Shown here: positions 50,866 to 58,948 of the stretch, piece by piece
How the letters are laid out: each line of letters opens with the position of its first letter
Position numbering within the stretch: position 1 is the stretch's first letter
Assembly: GCF_900111105.1 (NCBI RefSeq)
Contig: NZ_FOGC01000013.1
Coordinates: 20,270 to 84,269 of the forward strand
DNA: 64,000 bases
DNA from: Rosenbergiella nectarea
GTDB lineage: Bacteria; Pseudomonadota; Gammaproteobacteria; Enterobacterales; Enterobacteriaceae
Direction: 5' to 3'
Made by a program: the position numbers and the translations under genes
The notes under the pieces: model-generated
What the model was told of the DNA's origin: nothing
Database searches by the model: none
The model's input: only the letters and a program-made list of their open reading frames with translations

Positions 50866-51726
50866 ATGAAAAAAAGCGAATTAAGTTTCGAGGTATCCCC
50901 ACGCCCTGAGTATGTTGCTGGGGGATTTAAACCTGAAACCAATAAAGAGCTTCAAAGTGTATTTAGCGACATGATACCTGTTATTTCCGGTCAAATCGGT
51001 GGGCTTGATTCCAATATTGTGAGCGCAAAGGCACTTCATAAAACTTTAGGTGTAGGACGTGACTTTACCAACTGGATTAAAGGACGCATTGATGAATATG
51101 AATTTACTCATGGAGTAGATTACGTTCTTTTTGATTCGCCCGTTTTGGCGAACCAAAGTACAAATATTAATCACGACAATGCCGGATGGGTTACAAAGCG
51201 CGGAGGTGATCGGCGCAGCAAAGACTATGGCCTAACAATCAACATGGCTAAAGAACTGGCAATGGTTGAGCGCACCGAGCAAGGCCGAGCCGTCCGCAAA
51301 TACTTTATCCAATGTGAAGAAGCATTATCACGCACCGCGCCAGCTATCGCGGCTAACTATCGCCAACACTTGAAGGCCAGAATCAAAGCCGCAAGCAACT
51401 TTAAACCGATGTGTGAAGCCCTGGACCTATCACGCGCAGAGCATGGTAAAGCAACCCTACCCCGTCATTACAGCAATGAAAGCAACATGATTACCCGCAT
51501 TGCCTTGGGTGGTCTGACAGCTAATCAATGGGCTTTGGCGAACGGACACCCGAAAGAGAAAGCGCGTGATTATATGACCACTGACCAGCTTGAACACTTG
51601 GCCTATCTAGAAAGCACCAATATCACGCTCATTGATATGGGGATGGATTACTACGGACGCAAAGCAGAGTTATCACGCCTTTCTCAACGCTGGTTATCCA
51701 AACGCCTAGGGGTATCTCATGGATAA
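50866..51726 (+). CDS. AntA/AntB-type phage antirepressor
   Basis: 286-aa protein with an AntA/AntB domain (about residues 50-160). It shows VSAKALHKTLGVGRDFTNWIKGRI, the Phe/Asp-rich FTHGVDYVLF, the DYGLTINMAKELAMVERTEQGRAVRKYFIQCE block and a C-terminal extension of about 120 aa. Such proteins inactivate phage repressors or act as DNA-binding regulators. An antirepressor could connect this element to a resident or infecting helper phage. The start follows GGAG (CCGGAGATCC) at normal spacing. Confidence 0.88.
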   Translation: MKKSELSFEVSPRPEYVAGGFKPETNKELQSVFSDMIPVISGQIGGLDSNIVSAKALHKTLGVGRDFTNWIKGRIDEYEFTHGVDYVLFDSPVLANQSTNINHDNAGWVTKRGGDRRSKDYGLTINMAKELAMVERTEQGRAVRKYFIQCEEALSRTAPAIAANYRQHLKARIKAASNFKPMCEALDLSRAEHGKATLPRHYSNESNMITRIALGGLTANQWALANGHPKEKARDYMTTDQLEHLAYLESTNITLIDMGMDYYGRKAELSRLSQRWLSKRLGVSHG

Positions 51727-51886
51727 GAAGAAACGCCGCTTTAAGGACTCACACGGGCGCATTGTCACGCCTTTGGGTATGAGTGGAGATTGTGTTGTAT
51801 TCATGCGTGAAGGTTATCCGCACCCATGCCAGCAACCTTTAGAACGATTTAAAGCCGATTATGTGGAGGTGAAAGATGATGTTTAA
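51719..51886 (+). CDS. DUF4222 family small protein
   Basis: 55-aa protein from ATG 51719 (overlapping the antirepressor stop by 8 bases) to TAA 51884. It reads KKKRRFKDSHGRIVTPLG at the N-terminus and GYPHPCQQPLERF in the middle, the pattern of DUF4222 proteins found beside excision and recombination genes of lambdoid and other enterobacterial prophages. Function unknown; a small SH3-like or nucleic-acid-binding fold is possible. Confidence 0.75.
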   Translation: MDKKKRRFKDSHGRIVTPLGMSGDCVVFMREGYPHPCQQPLERFKADYVEVKDDV

Positions 51887-52364
51887 TCTACCTGATGGCA
51901 CTGCCATTAATGAGCCTGACGTAAACGGCTTGCCTTTGTCGTTCGTGGACAAGTGGAAGGAGTACCCAACTAAGCGCACGTTTGCAGTTTCAGTGAGTAA
52001 AGAGGTTCGCCGAGCGTACTACGCTAATGACGCACAATTCAGTAATGCGATGAAGGAGGCTGGTTATATTCCAGTTCGCACTCGCAAGATTACTGGCAAA
52101 AAGGATAGCTTCTGGATTTACCGAGTGACAGGTAATGATAAGGGTGTGTGTCCAGAAGAACCCTCTTGCGATAAGGCTTGTAGCCCTATCGTCCAGCTAT
52201 CGAATAAAGAAATGAAAGGGTTTAAACGCCTTGCTGTCGATAGTAAATGGCTCTTTGTTTACGCTGACCATGTTCGATTCTTAACGAAGAAACGTCACCG
52301 TGTTGATGGGGTTCGTGTTCAAGGCTACACCGCTGGCAGCTTGAAAGTGGAGGTGCTGGCATGA
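51876..52364 (+). CDS. Unrecognised phage-type protein
   Basis: 162-aa protein, ATG ATG start at 51876-51881 with GGAGG upstream, overlapping the DUF4222 stop. The N-terminal part contains FVDKWKEYPTKRTFAVSVSKEV, and residues 55-80 (QFSNAMKEAGYIPVRTRKITGKKDSFWIYRVTG) could be a winged-helix-like module. Three cysteines cluster around residue 90 (GVCPEEPSCDKACSP). The C-terminal part is basic. The basic, compact build would suit nucleic-acid binding, but no family is claimed. Confidence 0.65.
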   Translation: MMFNLPDGTAINEPDVNGLPLSFVDKWKEYPTKRTFAVSVSKEVRRAYYANDAQFSNAMKEAGYIPVRTRKITGKKDSFWIYRVTGNDKGVCPEEPSCDKACSPIVQLSNKEMKGFKRLAVDSKWLFVYADHVRFLTKKRHRVDGVRVQGYTAGSLKVEVLA

Positions 52365-53623
52365 TGCCGAATAACTCAGCCGCCCAGAGTAAATCCCATT
52401 CACTGGTTGGCCTGTTAACGAATGTTAACGTTCTAAGCAGTCAAATCCTAAGTAATCCTAAGATTTTAACGGGCGAAAACTTAGTAAAACTTAGTGTTTC
52501 ATCGACTCCAATTTTTACAAATCTTGGTGCGGTTGAGCTTTTAAGTACTGACCAGGACGCGACAAATATAGACGTTTCAAGTCGATTGATGCCGTTTAAC
52601 ATTCCTCAATTACAGGGATGTACTCCATGCCGACAATATCCAAAACATTTTGGAGATAGTCACTCAGCCAAAGAATCGGCTCAGTGCGGCGGTTCAGAGC
52701 ATCGGTCAAAAGTTCGTCCGATGTTCGAGTTTTACATAGCCGGAATTCCGGCATCTAAACAGTACCAAAATCGGGATCTTTACGTTGGAGCTGGCGGAGA
52801 TGTCCTGAAATCTCAGGATATTAAAAAGCGAAGCACTTATTCTTGCATCGGTCAGAAAGCAGACGCACCGGAAGGCCAGCATTGTGATGACAACAACGCA
52901 GATGCAAAAATAATTACGGCTGCATATTGCCAGCAATCAAAACCGTGTTATATTTCCATCGCTGCCGCAAAATCGGCAGACGGGCGTAGGAACCCGAATT
53001 ACTGTATGGCGACACCAGGCGCCTTTAGCGTCTTTTTTTGTGTCGATGCCACAGCGCACCCATTCTTTACGGATAAGATCCGTTCCGAGTCAATGGTGGC
53101 GTTAGTGGGGAGGCGTTCGCGCCTGCCGGAGTCCATACAGTCCGGTATTCCTACCCCCGCTAACGTCACCACCAATCAGAGTGTAGGAACTCCGGTGGTG
53201 ATTAAAAATCACTGTATGGAGGCTGCCAAATGGCTACTACCCTCGCCCCAAAACCGTCATTTATCTGGATTATCGCCGCTATTCGCCGTGATTGTCCGAC
53301 TATCAAAGCAACTATTCACCATATCGCCGCACCTACTGAGCGCGAAGCCCGTCTATCGCTTGTCAAAGACCACATTTGCTTCTTTGCGGGCCGCATTAAT
53401 CAGGGGGTGGCTCATGTCTAAAGTCTATCAATCACCTTACGACCTCGCAGAGAAGGCCGACACAATCCTTGAAGTGCTTAACGTCATTGATGGCGTTATC
53501 GCTCAAGACTGCCCGAACCAAAAGCGCACCCTGACCGCATTGAACGACCTGATGCGACTAGCAGTAACCGACCTTTATCACTTACTGGACGGCTGCGAGC
53601 TTGAGGGGGGCAATCATGCGTGA
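52361..53623 (+). CDS. Ash-like protein in a long open frame
   Basis: Open frame of 420 codons from ATG 52361, overlapping the previous stop. Residues about 205-285 (ISIAAAKSADGRRNPNY, then MVALVGRRSRLPESIQSGIPTPANVTTNQSVGTPVV) resemble the Ash family of P4-type elements, where ash is near the immunity region. The N-terminal 200 residues are low-complexity and unconvincing. The frame then runs on through an Icd-like gene in another frame and an internal ATG (53414) with its own ribosome site. The true product may be shorter at both ends. Confidence 0.45.
   Translation: MMPNNSAAQSKSHSLVGLLTNVNVLSSQILSNPKILTGENLVKLSVSSTPIFTNLGAVELLSTDQDATNIDVSSRLMPFNIPQLQGCTPCRQYPKHFGDSHSAKESAQCGGSEHRSKVRPMFEFYIAGIPASKQYQNRDLYVGAGGDVLKSQDIKKRSTYSCIGQKADAPEGQHCDDNNADAKIITAAYCQQSKPCYISIAAAKSADGRRNPNYCMATPGAFSVFFCVDATAHPFFTDKIRSESMVALVGRRSRLPESIQSGIPTPANVTTNQSVGTPVVIKNHCMEAAKWLLPSPQNRHLSGLSPLFAVIVRLSKQLFTISPHLLSAKPVYRLSKTTFASLRAALIRGWLMSKVYQSPYDLAEKADTILEVLNVIDGVIAQDCPNQKRTLTALNDLMRLAVTDLYHLLDGCELEGGNHA
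53230..53421 (+). CDS. Icd-like host cell division inhibitor (short)
   Basis: 63-aa protein nested in a second frame of the longer Ash-like frame. GGAGG sits 8 bases before the ATG. Its body (FIWIIAAIRRDCPTIKATIHHIAAPTEREARLSLVKDHICFFAGRI) follows the pattern of proteins annotated as 'host cell division inhibitor Icd-like' in P4-like prophages, commonly found right after the Ash segment. The name reflects family annotation; inhibition of division was shown only for the P1 Icd/P4 Kil type and not for this branch. The stop overlaps the next ATG. Confidence 0.65.
   Translation: MATTLAPKPSFIWIIAAIRRDCPTIKATIHHIAAPTEREARLSLVKDHICFFAGRINQGVAHV
53414..53623 (+). CDS. Small phage-type protein
   Basis: 69-aa protein starting at an internal ATG (53414) of the long Ash-like frame, preceded by a G-rich ribosome site and overlapping the Icd-like stop. 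It is predicted helical: DLAEKADTILEVLNVIDGVIAQD, then RTLTALNDLMRLAVTDLYHLLDGCE. Unlike the preceding frame it has normal composition and reads as a real small gene. The family is not recognised. The next gene overlaps its end by 8 bases. Confidence 0.6.
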   Translation: MSKVYQSPYDLAEKADTILEVLNVIDGVIAQDCPNQKRTLTALNDLMRLAVTDLYHLLDGCELEGGNHA

Positions 53624-53795
53624 TTACTTCAATGTGACCGGACACGCTACCAATAAGCGCGGTTCTATCGTGGCAATCAATTATCAGGTGTTCTCTAGCG
53701 ACATTCGATACGCCACCGCCCACGCAATGAAGCAAGCCCAACAGGAAGGTTTCACTCAGGTTCGCATTGCCAAAACTAAGGAGGTGCGGGCATGA
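53616..53795 (+). CDS. Small phage-type protein
   Basis: 59-aa protein starting at ATG 53616 behind GAGGGGGG. It shows a β-rich pattern DYFNVTGHATNKRGSIVAINYQVF followed by a helix with AHAMKQAQQEGFTQVRI, a small α/β domain often seen in early operons of enterobacterial prophages. No function is known to me. It overlaps the genes on both sides by a few bases, so it is tightly coupled in the operon. Confidence 0.65.
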   Translation: MRDYFNVTGHATNKRGSIVAINYQVFSSDIRYATAHAMKQAQQEGFTQVRIAKTKEVRA

Positions 53796-54376
53796 ACGCT
53801 ATCACTCTGAGCAATCAAAACTTGCCGCTAGTGGAGTACAAAGGCCAGCGCGTTGTGACTTTCACAATGATTGACCAAGCGCACCAACGACCGGAAGGAA
53901 CGGCTAGGAAGTCATTTAACCGTCACCGCAGCCGCTTTACCGAAGGGCGACACTTTTTTGTACTAACTGCGTCCGTATTATGCACTCAGTCATTTATTGA
54001 CCTTTTTCCACCTCATACCAGCAAGGCAATAGTTGTTACTGAAATGGGCTATCTATTGCTAACGAAACCTTTTAGCGATGATTTAGCGTGGCAGGTTCAA
54101 GAGCAACTTGTAGAAAACTACTTCCGCCCTAACCCTCACTTTTCTGATATTCGCCCTGTCCTCATTCCAAGCCTTGAGGAATTGGAAGCCATGCCCCTGA
54201 GCGAAGCGCAGAACCTACTGGCAGCAGCCGAGCATAAATCTAAGTGGCGACACGGCAAACATGGCAGCGCAGAAATGACGCAGCGCAAGCGTGAACTCAA
54301 AGCTATCCGCCCTGCTATCGAGCGCATTACCGCATTAGTTCAGCTAACCATTCCAGAGCTAGGAGCCTTTAAGTAA
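53792..54376 (+). CDS. ORF6N domain protein (phage regulator)
   Basis: 194-aa protein whose N-terminal domain (LPLVEYKGQRVVTFTMIDQAHQRPEGTARKSFNRHRSRF, residues 11-50, continuing to about 110) is an ORF6N/KilA-N-type DNA-binding module common in phage antirepressors. The C-terminal part (residues 115-190) is helical and basic (KSKWRHGKHGSAEMTQRKRELK). A second antirepressor-type gene beside the AntA/AntB protein suggests a layered switch. It overlaps the previous stop by 4 bases and the next ATG by one base. Confidence 0.85.
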   Translation: MNAITLSNQNLPLVEYKGQRVVTFTMIDQAHQRPEGTARKSFNRHRSRFTEGRHFFVLTASVLCTQSFIDLFPPHTSKAIVVTEMGYLLLTKPFSDDLAWQVQEQLVENYFRPNPHFSDIRPVLIPSLEELEAMPLSEAQNLLAAAEHKSKWRHGKHGSAEMTQRKRELKAIRPAIERITALVQLTIPELGAFK

Positions 54377-54552
54377 TGAGTGAAGTCACTATTGATAAAG
54401 GCATCAAAGCGATGGATGCCCTAGGCAAAATTCAAAGCCTGTTAGCTGCCGCTATGTATCTGACCGAAAGCGATGAAGAAACCGAGTTACAACTGGAATT
54501 AATGACTATTGCGGAATCTATCGCCGCTAAAACATTGGAGTGCTGCAAATGA
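54376..54552 (+). CDS. Small acidic phage-type protein
   Basis: 58-aa protein from ATG 54376 (overlapping the ORF6N stop) to TGA 54550. It is helical and acidic (LGKIQSLLAAAMYLTESDEETELQLELMTIAESIAAKTLECC). Its phase and overlaps with both neighbours support translation. No family recognised; length and composition fit the many small early proteins of P4-like elements. Confidence 0.6.
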   Translation: MSEVTIDKGIKAMDALGKIQSLLAAAMYLTESDEETELQLELMTIAESIAAKTLECCK

Positions 54553-54743
54553 GCCGTGACCATACCCTAGAGCGAGTGGCAGAAATGGCACAGCAAGCGG
54601 AAATTATTTGTCGCCTTTGGGGAGATCACCCTCACCACCTAGAGGACTGTGAACACTCAGCATTAGCAACATTGGTAAGACGCTTATCCGGCAATGTCGC
54701 AGCGTGGCTAGGCGATGAACTGGCAGAGAAGGAGCGCGGTTAA
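54549..54743 (+). CDS. Small phage-type protein
   Basis: 64-aa protein overlapping the previous stop (ATGA at 54549). It is helical with HTLERVAEMAQQAEIICRLWGD and a His/Asp-rich middle (DHPHHLEDCEHS). No family recognised. It overlaps the next ATG by one base (TAATG). Confidence 0.6.
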   Translation: MSRDHTLERVAEMAQQAEIICRLWGDHPHHLEDCEHSALATLVRRLSGNVAAWLGDELAEKERG

Positions 54744-54949
54744 TGAAAACCTTACCTGACGCAGCCCGCCAAGTTGAGCAAGCGCAATCTGTTTTATCAA
54801 TGTGGCTGGAACTCTGCAAGAACACCGAAGAAGCTAACAAGATTGCGGCAATTATCACCTTACTGGATGGCGTACCGGAGGCAATGGACGCCGCCGAGTC
54901 ACTGCTATTCGTCCTCGAAAACCCTGACCATGCGGAGGAACAGCCATGA
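54743..54949 (+). CDS. Small phage-type protein
   Basis: 68-aa acidic helical protein (ARQVEQAQSVLSMWLELCKNTEEANKIAAIITLLDGVPEAMDAAESLL) starting at TAATG 54743 behind AGGAGCG. No family recognised. Three consecutive genes of this kind (54376-54949) share size and helical acidic character; they may be distant duplicates, though I cannot align them by eye. Confidence 0.6.
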   Translation: MKTLPDAARQVEQAQSVLSMWLELCKNTEEANKIAAIITLLDGVPEAMDAAESLLFVLENPDHAEEQP

Positions 54950-55542
54950 AATCACTAATCATCGAAGCCACCCCTGACGGCATTAACTTTATGCAGCGTA
55001 ATGAGTCAGGCAACTACCAACATCAAAAGCTAATCGGCTACAAGACCGCTATCAAGTCGCTAGATGCGGGTGGCTATGACCATGACCTGTACAACGGGTT
55101 GCGAGTCACCGCAGCGATTTACGAAGGCCAGTCACTCGGTTACTTCACCCCAACGGACGAACAGAACATGATTATTTATCGTTGGATTGTGGCGACTCTG
55201 TTCATTCACGACCAGTTAGCCAAAAACGGCACCGTGGAAGTGACTGAGGAGGACGGAACCAAAGGTAAGGCCGTGATGTACATCGGCGAACATGGCGGCA
55301 TGAGCATTTACCCCGCCCCTGAGCGATTGGCACTGGCAAACAACCTTGAAGCTATCGCCTGTGAAATGTACAGAGAGAACCCGTGCGCGGCAGCAGTACA
55401 GATGTATCAGATGTTTGTTGAGGTGAAAGACGGCGCACTATCGCTTTCCGAGTGGGGGCTTGATGGGCTGACCGTCCTACATGATGGATTTATCCAAACG
55501 CTCAACGAAGAAGGCTTACCAGCCGCAACAGTGACGCACTAG
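54946..55542 (+). CDS. Unrecognised phage-type protein upstream of primase
   Basis: 198-aa protein, ATG overlapping the previous stop, GGAGG upstream. It shows α/β composition with EATPDGINFMQRNE, TDEQNMIIYRWIVATLFIHDQL and CEMYRENPCAAAVQMYQMFVEV. No catalytic motif is visible. It is 8 bases before the primase gene, so it may belong to the replication module, but no function is claimed. Confidence 0.65.
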   Translation: MKSLIIEATPDGINFMQRNESGNYQHQKLIGYKTAIKSLDAGGYDHDLYNGLRVTAAIYEGQSLGYFTPTDEQNMIIYRWIVATLFIHDQLAKNGTVEVTEEDGTKGKAVMYIGEHGGMSIYPAPERLALANNLEAIACEMYRENPCAAAVQMYQMFVEVKDGALSLSEWGLDGLTVLHDGFIQTLNEEGLPAATVTH

Positions 55543-55550
55543 GGGGAATA

Positions 55551-57143
55551 ATGCGTAATATCGACCTAATTAACCAGGTGACCACCGAAGCGGCGGGTAA
55601 CTGGCCTTACATTTTACAGAGCCTCAGTATTGCCGTGCCTGATAACCCGCGAAAACATGCGCCTTGCCCCCACTGCGGGGGTAATGACCGCTTTCGTTTC
55701 GATGATAAGGGAAAAGGCAGCCATATCTGCAACCACTGCGGGGCTGGCGATGGCTTAGACCTTATTAAGAAGGTGAACAACTGCGACACGACCGAAGCCG
55801 CCAAGATGGTTGCCGATGTGTTGAATATTGATTACCGGACGACAGAATCAAACCCTATCGCCGACCAGAGAAGACGTAATGAACTCACTGCCAAGCGCAA
55901 CAAGCAGGCGGAAGCGCAGCGCAAGCGTGAAGAACTGGAAAAAGCCGAGCGCAAAGAGCAATTCAACCGTAATTACAGCGTTCTATCATCTAAGTCCACT
56001 ACGGGAGAAAGCGAGTATTTAATAGCCAAAGGTTTAAGCGGCATCGAGTGCCAGCTATTACCTGATGGATCTATTTTGCTACCCCTGACTGATAGTGATG
56101 AAAATATTGTCTCAGCACAGACTATCTCAGAGCTAGGCAGTAAGAAGCTGGTGGCAGGTTCAGCAAAGCAAGGCTCATATCACGCCGTCAACGCGACTGA
56201 TGACGTTCAAACGATAATCCTAGCCGAAGGCTACGCCACGGCACTGAGCGTTAGCCTGATGCGTCCTGAAGCCTTAACGGTGGCAGCGATTGACGCAGGG
56301 AACCTCAAACCCGTAGCTAAATTGATGCGTTCCAAATATCCCCACGCTCAAATCATTATCGCCGCCGATAACGATTATCACGATGACGAACCCAACACAG
56401 GAGAGTTAGCAGCGATGAAAGCGGCTCAGGCTATTTCTGGATGGCTCACTATCCCAACTGGCGACCACAAGGCCGACTGGGACGATTACCGCCAACAGTA
56501 CGGACTAGAAGCGGCGACACGCGCATTTAATGATGGATTGTACCAACCGGAAGGGGAAGGCATGACAGCAACGCTACAGGTGATTGACGGTGGCAAAGAG
56601 GACAAGAAGCAAGGCGACCCACTCAAGCCACACGTTAAAAGCCGAAAGGATGGCGTTTACTGGATCACCCCGAAGGTGGACAAGGTAAGCGGCGAGGTTA
56701 TCAATAACGAAAGCTGGCTTGCTTCACCGTTGGAAGTGATCGGAACCGGACGCGATGACAAAGACCAGTATTTAATTTTACGCTGGCAGCCCTACGGAGA
56801 AAACGAAACTGTCACCGCCCCGCTTCCCTTGGCTGATATTGGCGAGCGTGAAGGCTGGCGTACCCTTAAAGCGGGTGGCGTGAATATCACCACTAAAGGC
56901 AGTCTACGGGCAATACTGGCAGATTGGCTACAAATGAGTGGGAACCGTGAAATCTGGCGCGTAAGTCATGCGACAGGCTGGCAGTGTGGCGCGTATATCA
57001 TGCCGGACGGTGAAATCATTGGGGAGCCGGAGCGACCTGTTTTATTCAGTGGGCGCAGTAGCGCGGCATCTGGTTACAAGGTGAAAGGTAGTGCCGAGAG
57101 CTGGCGTGATTCAGTGGCTCGACTCGCAGCAGGTAACAACTAA
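55551..57143 (+). CDS. P4-type primase–helicase, N-terminal part (ends at in-frame TAA)
   Basis: 530-aa part with a P4-type zinc ribbon (APCPHCGGNDRFRFDD, then HICNHCGAGDGLDLI, residues 38-75) and a basic coiled linker (residues 100-145). A TOPRIM-like primase core follows (IILAEGYATALSV, then QIIIAADND). The first part of a DUF927 domain is present (WRVSHATGWQCGAYIMPDGEIIG). It stops at TAA 57141-57143, right where DUF927 proteins continue into the ATPase core; the same frame goes on without a gap. A Ser codon TCA changed to TAA is the simplest reading. Confidence 0.85.
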   Translation: MRNIDLINQVTTEAAGNWPYILQSLSIAVPDNPRKHAPCPHCGGNDRFRFDDKGKGSHICNHCGAGDGLDLIKKVNNCDTTEAAKMVADVLNIDYRTTESNPIADQRRRNELTAKRNKQAEAQRKREELEKAERKEQFNRNYSVLSSKSTTGESEYLIAKGLSGIECQLLPDGSILLPLTDSDENIVSAQTISELGSKKLVAGSAKQGSYHAVNATDDVQTIILAEGYATALSVSLMRPEALTVAAIDAGNLKPVAKLMRSKYPHAQIIIAADNDYHDDEPNTGELAAMKAAQAISGWLTIPTGDHKADWDDYRQQYGLEAATRAFNDGLYQPEGEGMTATLQVIDGGKEDKKQGDPLKPHVKSRKDGVYWITPKVDKVSGEVINNESWLASPLEVIGTGRDDKDQYLILRWQPYGENETVTAPLPLADIGEREGWRTLKAGGVNITTKGSLRAILADWLQMSGNREIWRVSHATGWQCGAYIMPDGEIIGEPERPVLFSGRSSAASGYKVKGSAESWRDSVARLAAGNN

Positions 57144-58307
57144 ATGATGACGGGAATAGCCGCCGCACTTGCTGCCCCAATGATTGGGCTATCCGGTGCG
57201 GATGGCTTCGGGATCCACTTTTACCAACAATCAAGCGCAGGTAAGACCACCACCGCCAACACTGCCGCGAGTCTATACGGTGATCCCGATGCCTTGCGCC
57301 TAACATGGTACGGAACGGCTCTTGGTTTAGCCAATGAAGCTGCCGCCCACAATGACGGATTAATGCCGCTGGACGAAGTAGGTCAAGGCGCAGACCCGGT
57401 AAGCGTTTCTCAATCAGCCTATGCCCTATTCAATGGGGTGGGTAAATTACAAGGGGCGAAGGAAGGCGGGAACCGTGATTTAAAACGCTGGCGCACCATG
57501 GCGATTAGTACCGGAGAAATGGACATGGAAACCTTTATCGCTACCAGTGGACGAAAGACCAAGGCCGGGCAACTGGTGCGACTCCTTAACATTCCTATGA
57601 GTAAATCAGTGCGCTTTCACGAATACCAGAGCGGAAAGCAACACGCGGACGCGCTCAAAGATGCCTATCAAAATCATTATGGTGCTGCGGGGCGTGAGTG
57701 GATTAAATGGCTAGCATCAAACCAGAACCAGGCGATTGAGACTATCCGCGAATGTGAAGAACGCTGGCGAAATATGATACCCGCTGATTATGGGGAACAG
57801 GTTCACCGTGTAGGCGCACGATTCGCCATCTTAGAGGCCGCATTGCTCACAGGTAGAGTAATCACTGGATGGGATGAACAAACGTGCCGTGATGCGATAC
57901 AGCACAGTTACAACGCATGGCTAATGGAGTTCGGCACCGGGAATAAAGAGCATCAGCAGATTATCGAACAGGCCGAAGCATTTCTGAACTCCTACGGACT
58001 GAGCCGATTCGCTCCACTACCCTATGACCCGACTAATTTACCCATTCAGAACTTGGCGGGATACCGAAGCAAAGGCAAGCATGACGATGACCAGATAACC
58101 TTTTACACCTTCCCGAAAACATTTGAGAAAGAGATAGCCACTGGCTTTAATCACAAACAGTTTGCCGAAGTATTGAAACAGGCCGGAATGCTAACACCGC
58201 CAGCCAATGATAGAGGCTATCAAAGAAAGTCGCCCCGAGTAGATGGCAGACAGATAAACGTGGTTGTCCTGAACTTCATGCCAGAGGAGAGCGAAAGCGC
58301 AGAATAG
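57144..58307 (+). CDS. P4-type primase–helicase, C-terminal ATPase part (DUF927)
   Basis: 387-aa continuation in the same frame, beginning ATG ATG directly after TAA. It contains the DUF927 Walker A (YQQSSAGKTTTANTAAS), Walker B-like DGLMPLDEVGQ and a sensor region (RWRTMAISTGEMDMETF), ending in a winged-helix-like tail. This is the helicase half of P4 α-like replication proteins. Stop–start abutment (TAAATG) could allow reinitiation, giving two subunits; otherwise the element cannot replicate by itself. Confidence 0.85.
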   Translation: MMTGIAAALAAPMIGLSGADGFGIHFYQQSSAGKTTTANTAASLYGDPDALRLTWYGTALGLANEAAAHNDGLMPLDEVGQGADPVSVSQSAYALFNGVGKLQGAKEGGNRDLKRWRTMAISTGEMDMETFIATSGRKTKAGQLVRLLNIPMSKSVRFHEYQSGKQHADALKDAYQNHYGAAGREWIKWLASNQNQAIETIRECEERWRNMIPADYGEQVHRVGARFAILEAALLTGRVITGWDEQTCRDAIQHSYNAWLMEFGTGNKEHQQIIEQAEAFLNSYGLSRFAPLPYDPTNLPIQNLAGYRSKGKHDDDQITFYTFPKTFEKEIATGFNHKQFAEVLKQAGMLTPPANDRGYQRKSPRVDGRQINVVVLNFMPEESESAE

Positions 58308-58331
58308 TTTTTTCATGTGCGTGTTTTTTAT

Positions 58332-58442
58332 GTTGGTTCAGTTGGTTCAGTTAGTTCACTTATTTATTAGTATTGATTTATAAGGGTTTTACTCCTGAAA
58401 GTGAACCAACATTGAACCAACAATTAGCCATTTTGAACCAAC
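58332..58442. repeat. Candidate replication origin: inverted 9-mer iterons around an AT-rich core
   Basis: Left arm: three tandem 9-mers GTTGGTTCA (58332-58340, 58341-58349) and GTTAGTTCA (58350-58358). Right arm: the inverse TGAACCAAC at 58402, 58413 and 58434, spaced 11 and 21 bp (one and two helix turns). Between them lies a 43-bp A/T-rich stretch. The arrangement, in the 222-bp gene-free gap after the primase and before ssb, recalls the P4 crr origin with its α-binding iterons. Confidence 0.7.
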
Positions 58443-58529
58443 ATTGAGCGCATAGAATTCTGTCTGGTTGGCAGTGACCGAACAATTTACCCCGTGAAAC
58501 AACGTCCAATTTAAAGAAAAGGTGAACTT

Positions 58530-58946
58530 ATGACCGTACAAATTTCAGCACATGGGCGTATCGTGGCAGATGTCACCACGCGCACCACAGCAAACGGTAA
58601 TCAAATGGCAATGGCACGACTCGCCGTTAACCTGCCATGTAATAACGCAGACGAAGGACAGGCGACCTACTGGCTAGGCGTGGTTGCGTTCGGTAAACAG
58701 GCTGAGGCACTGGCAAAGCACTCAAAGGGCGACATGATAAGCGTGGCCGGTAATATGCAGTTGAACCAGTGGGCAGGACAAGACGGCGTGAAGAAGGAAC
58801 AGGCTCAGGTGATTGTTGATTCCGTTATCAGTGCTAAGACCGTTAGACCGTCCGGCAGGAAGTCCACCCCTCAAGCACCGAAGGCACAAAGCAACGTGCC
58901 GCCTGAGTATGAGAACTATCCTTTTAACGATGAACCGGAGTTTTAA
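58530..58946 (+). CDS. ssb: Single-stranded DNA-binding protein
   Basis: 138-aa SSB with one OB fold (residues 1-105: ISAHGRIVADVTTRTTANGNQMAMARLAVN, then YWLGVVAFGKQAEALAKHSKGDMISVAGN). A Pro/Gln linker leads to an acidic tip NYPFNDEPEF. The tip keeps the final Phe and acidic run that in SSBs recruits host repair and replication proteins, although DDDIPF is changed. It is placed after the candidate origin, completing a small replication module. Confidence 0.93.
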   Translation: MTVQISAHGRIVADVTTRTTANGNQMAMARLAVNLPCNNADEGQATYWLGVVAFGKQAEALAKHSKGDMISVAGNMQLNQWAGQDGVKKEQAQVIVDSVISAKTVRPSGRKSTPQAPKAQSNVPPEYENYPFNDEPEF

Positions 58947-58948
58947 CT

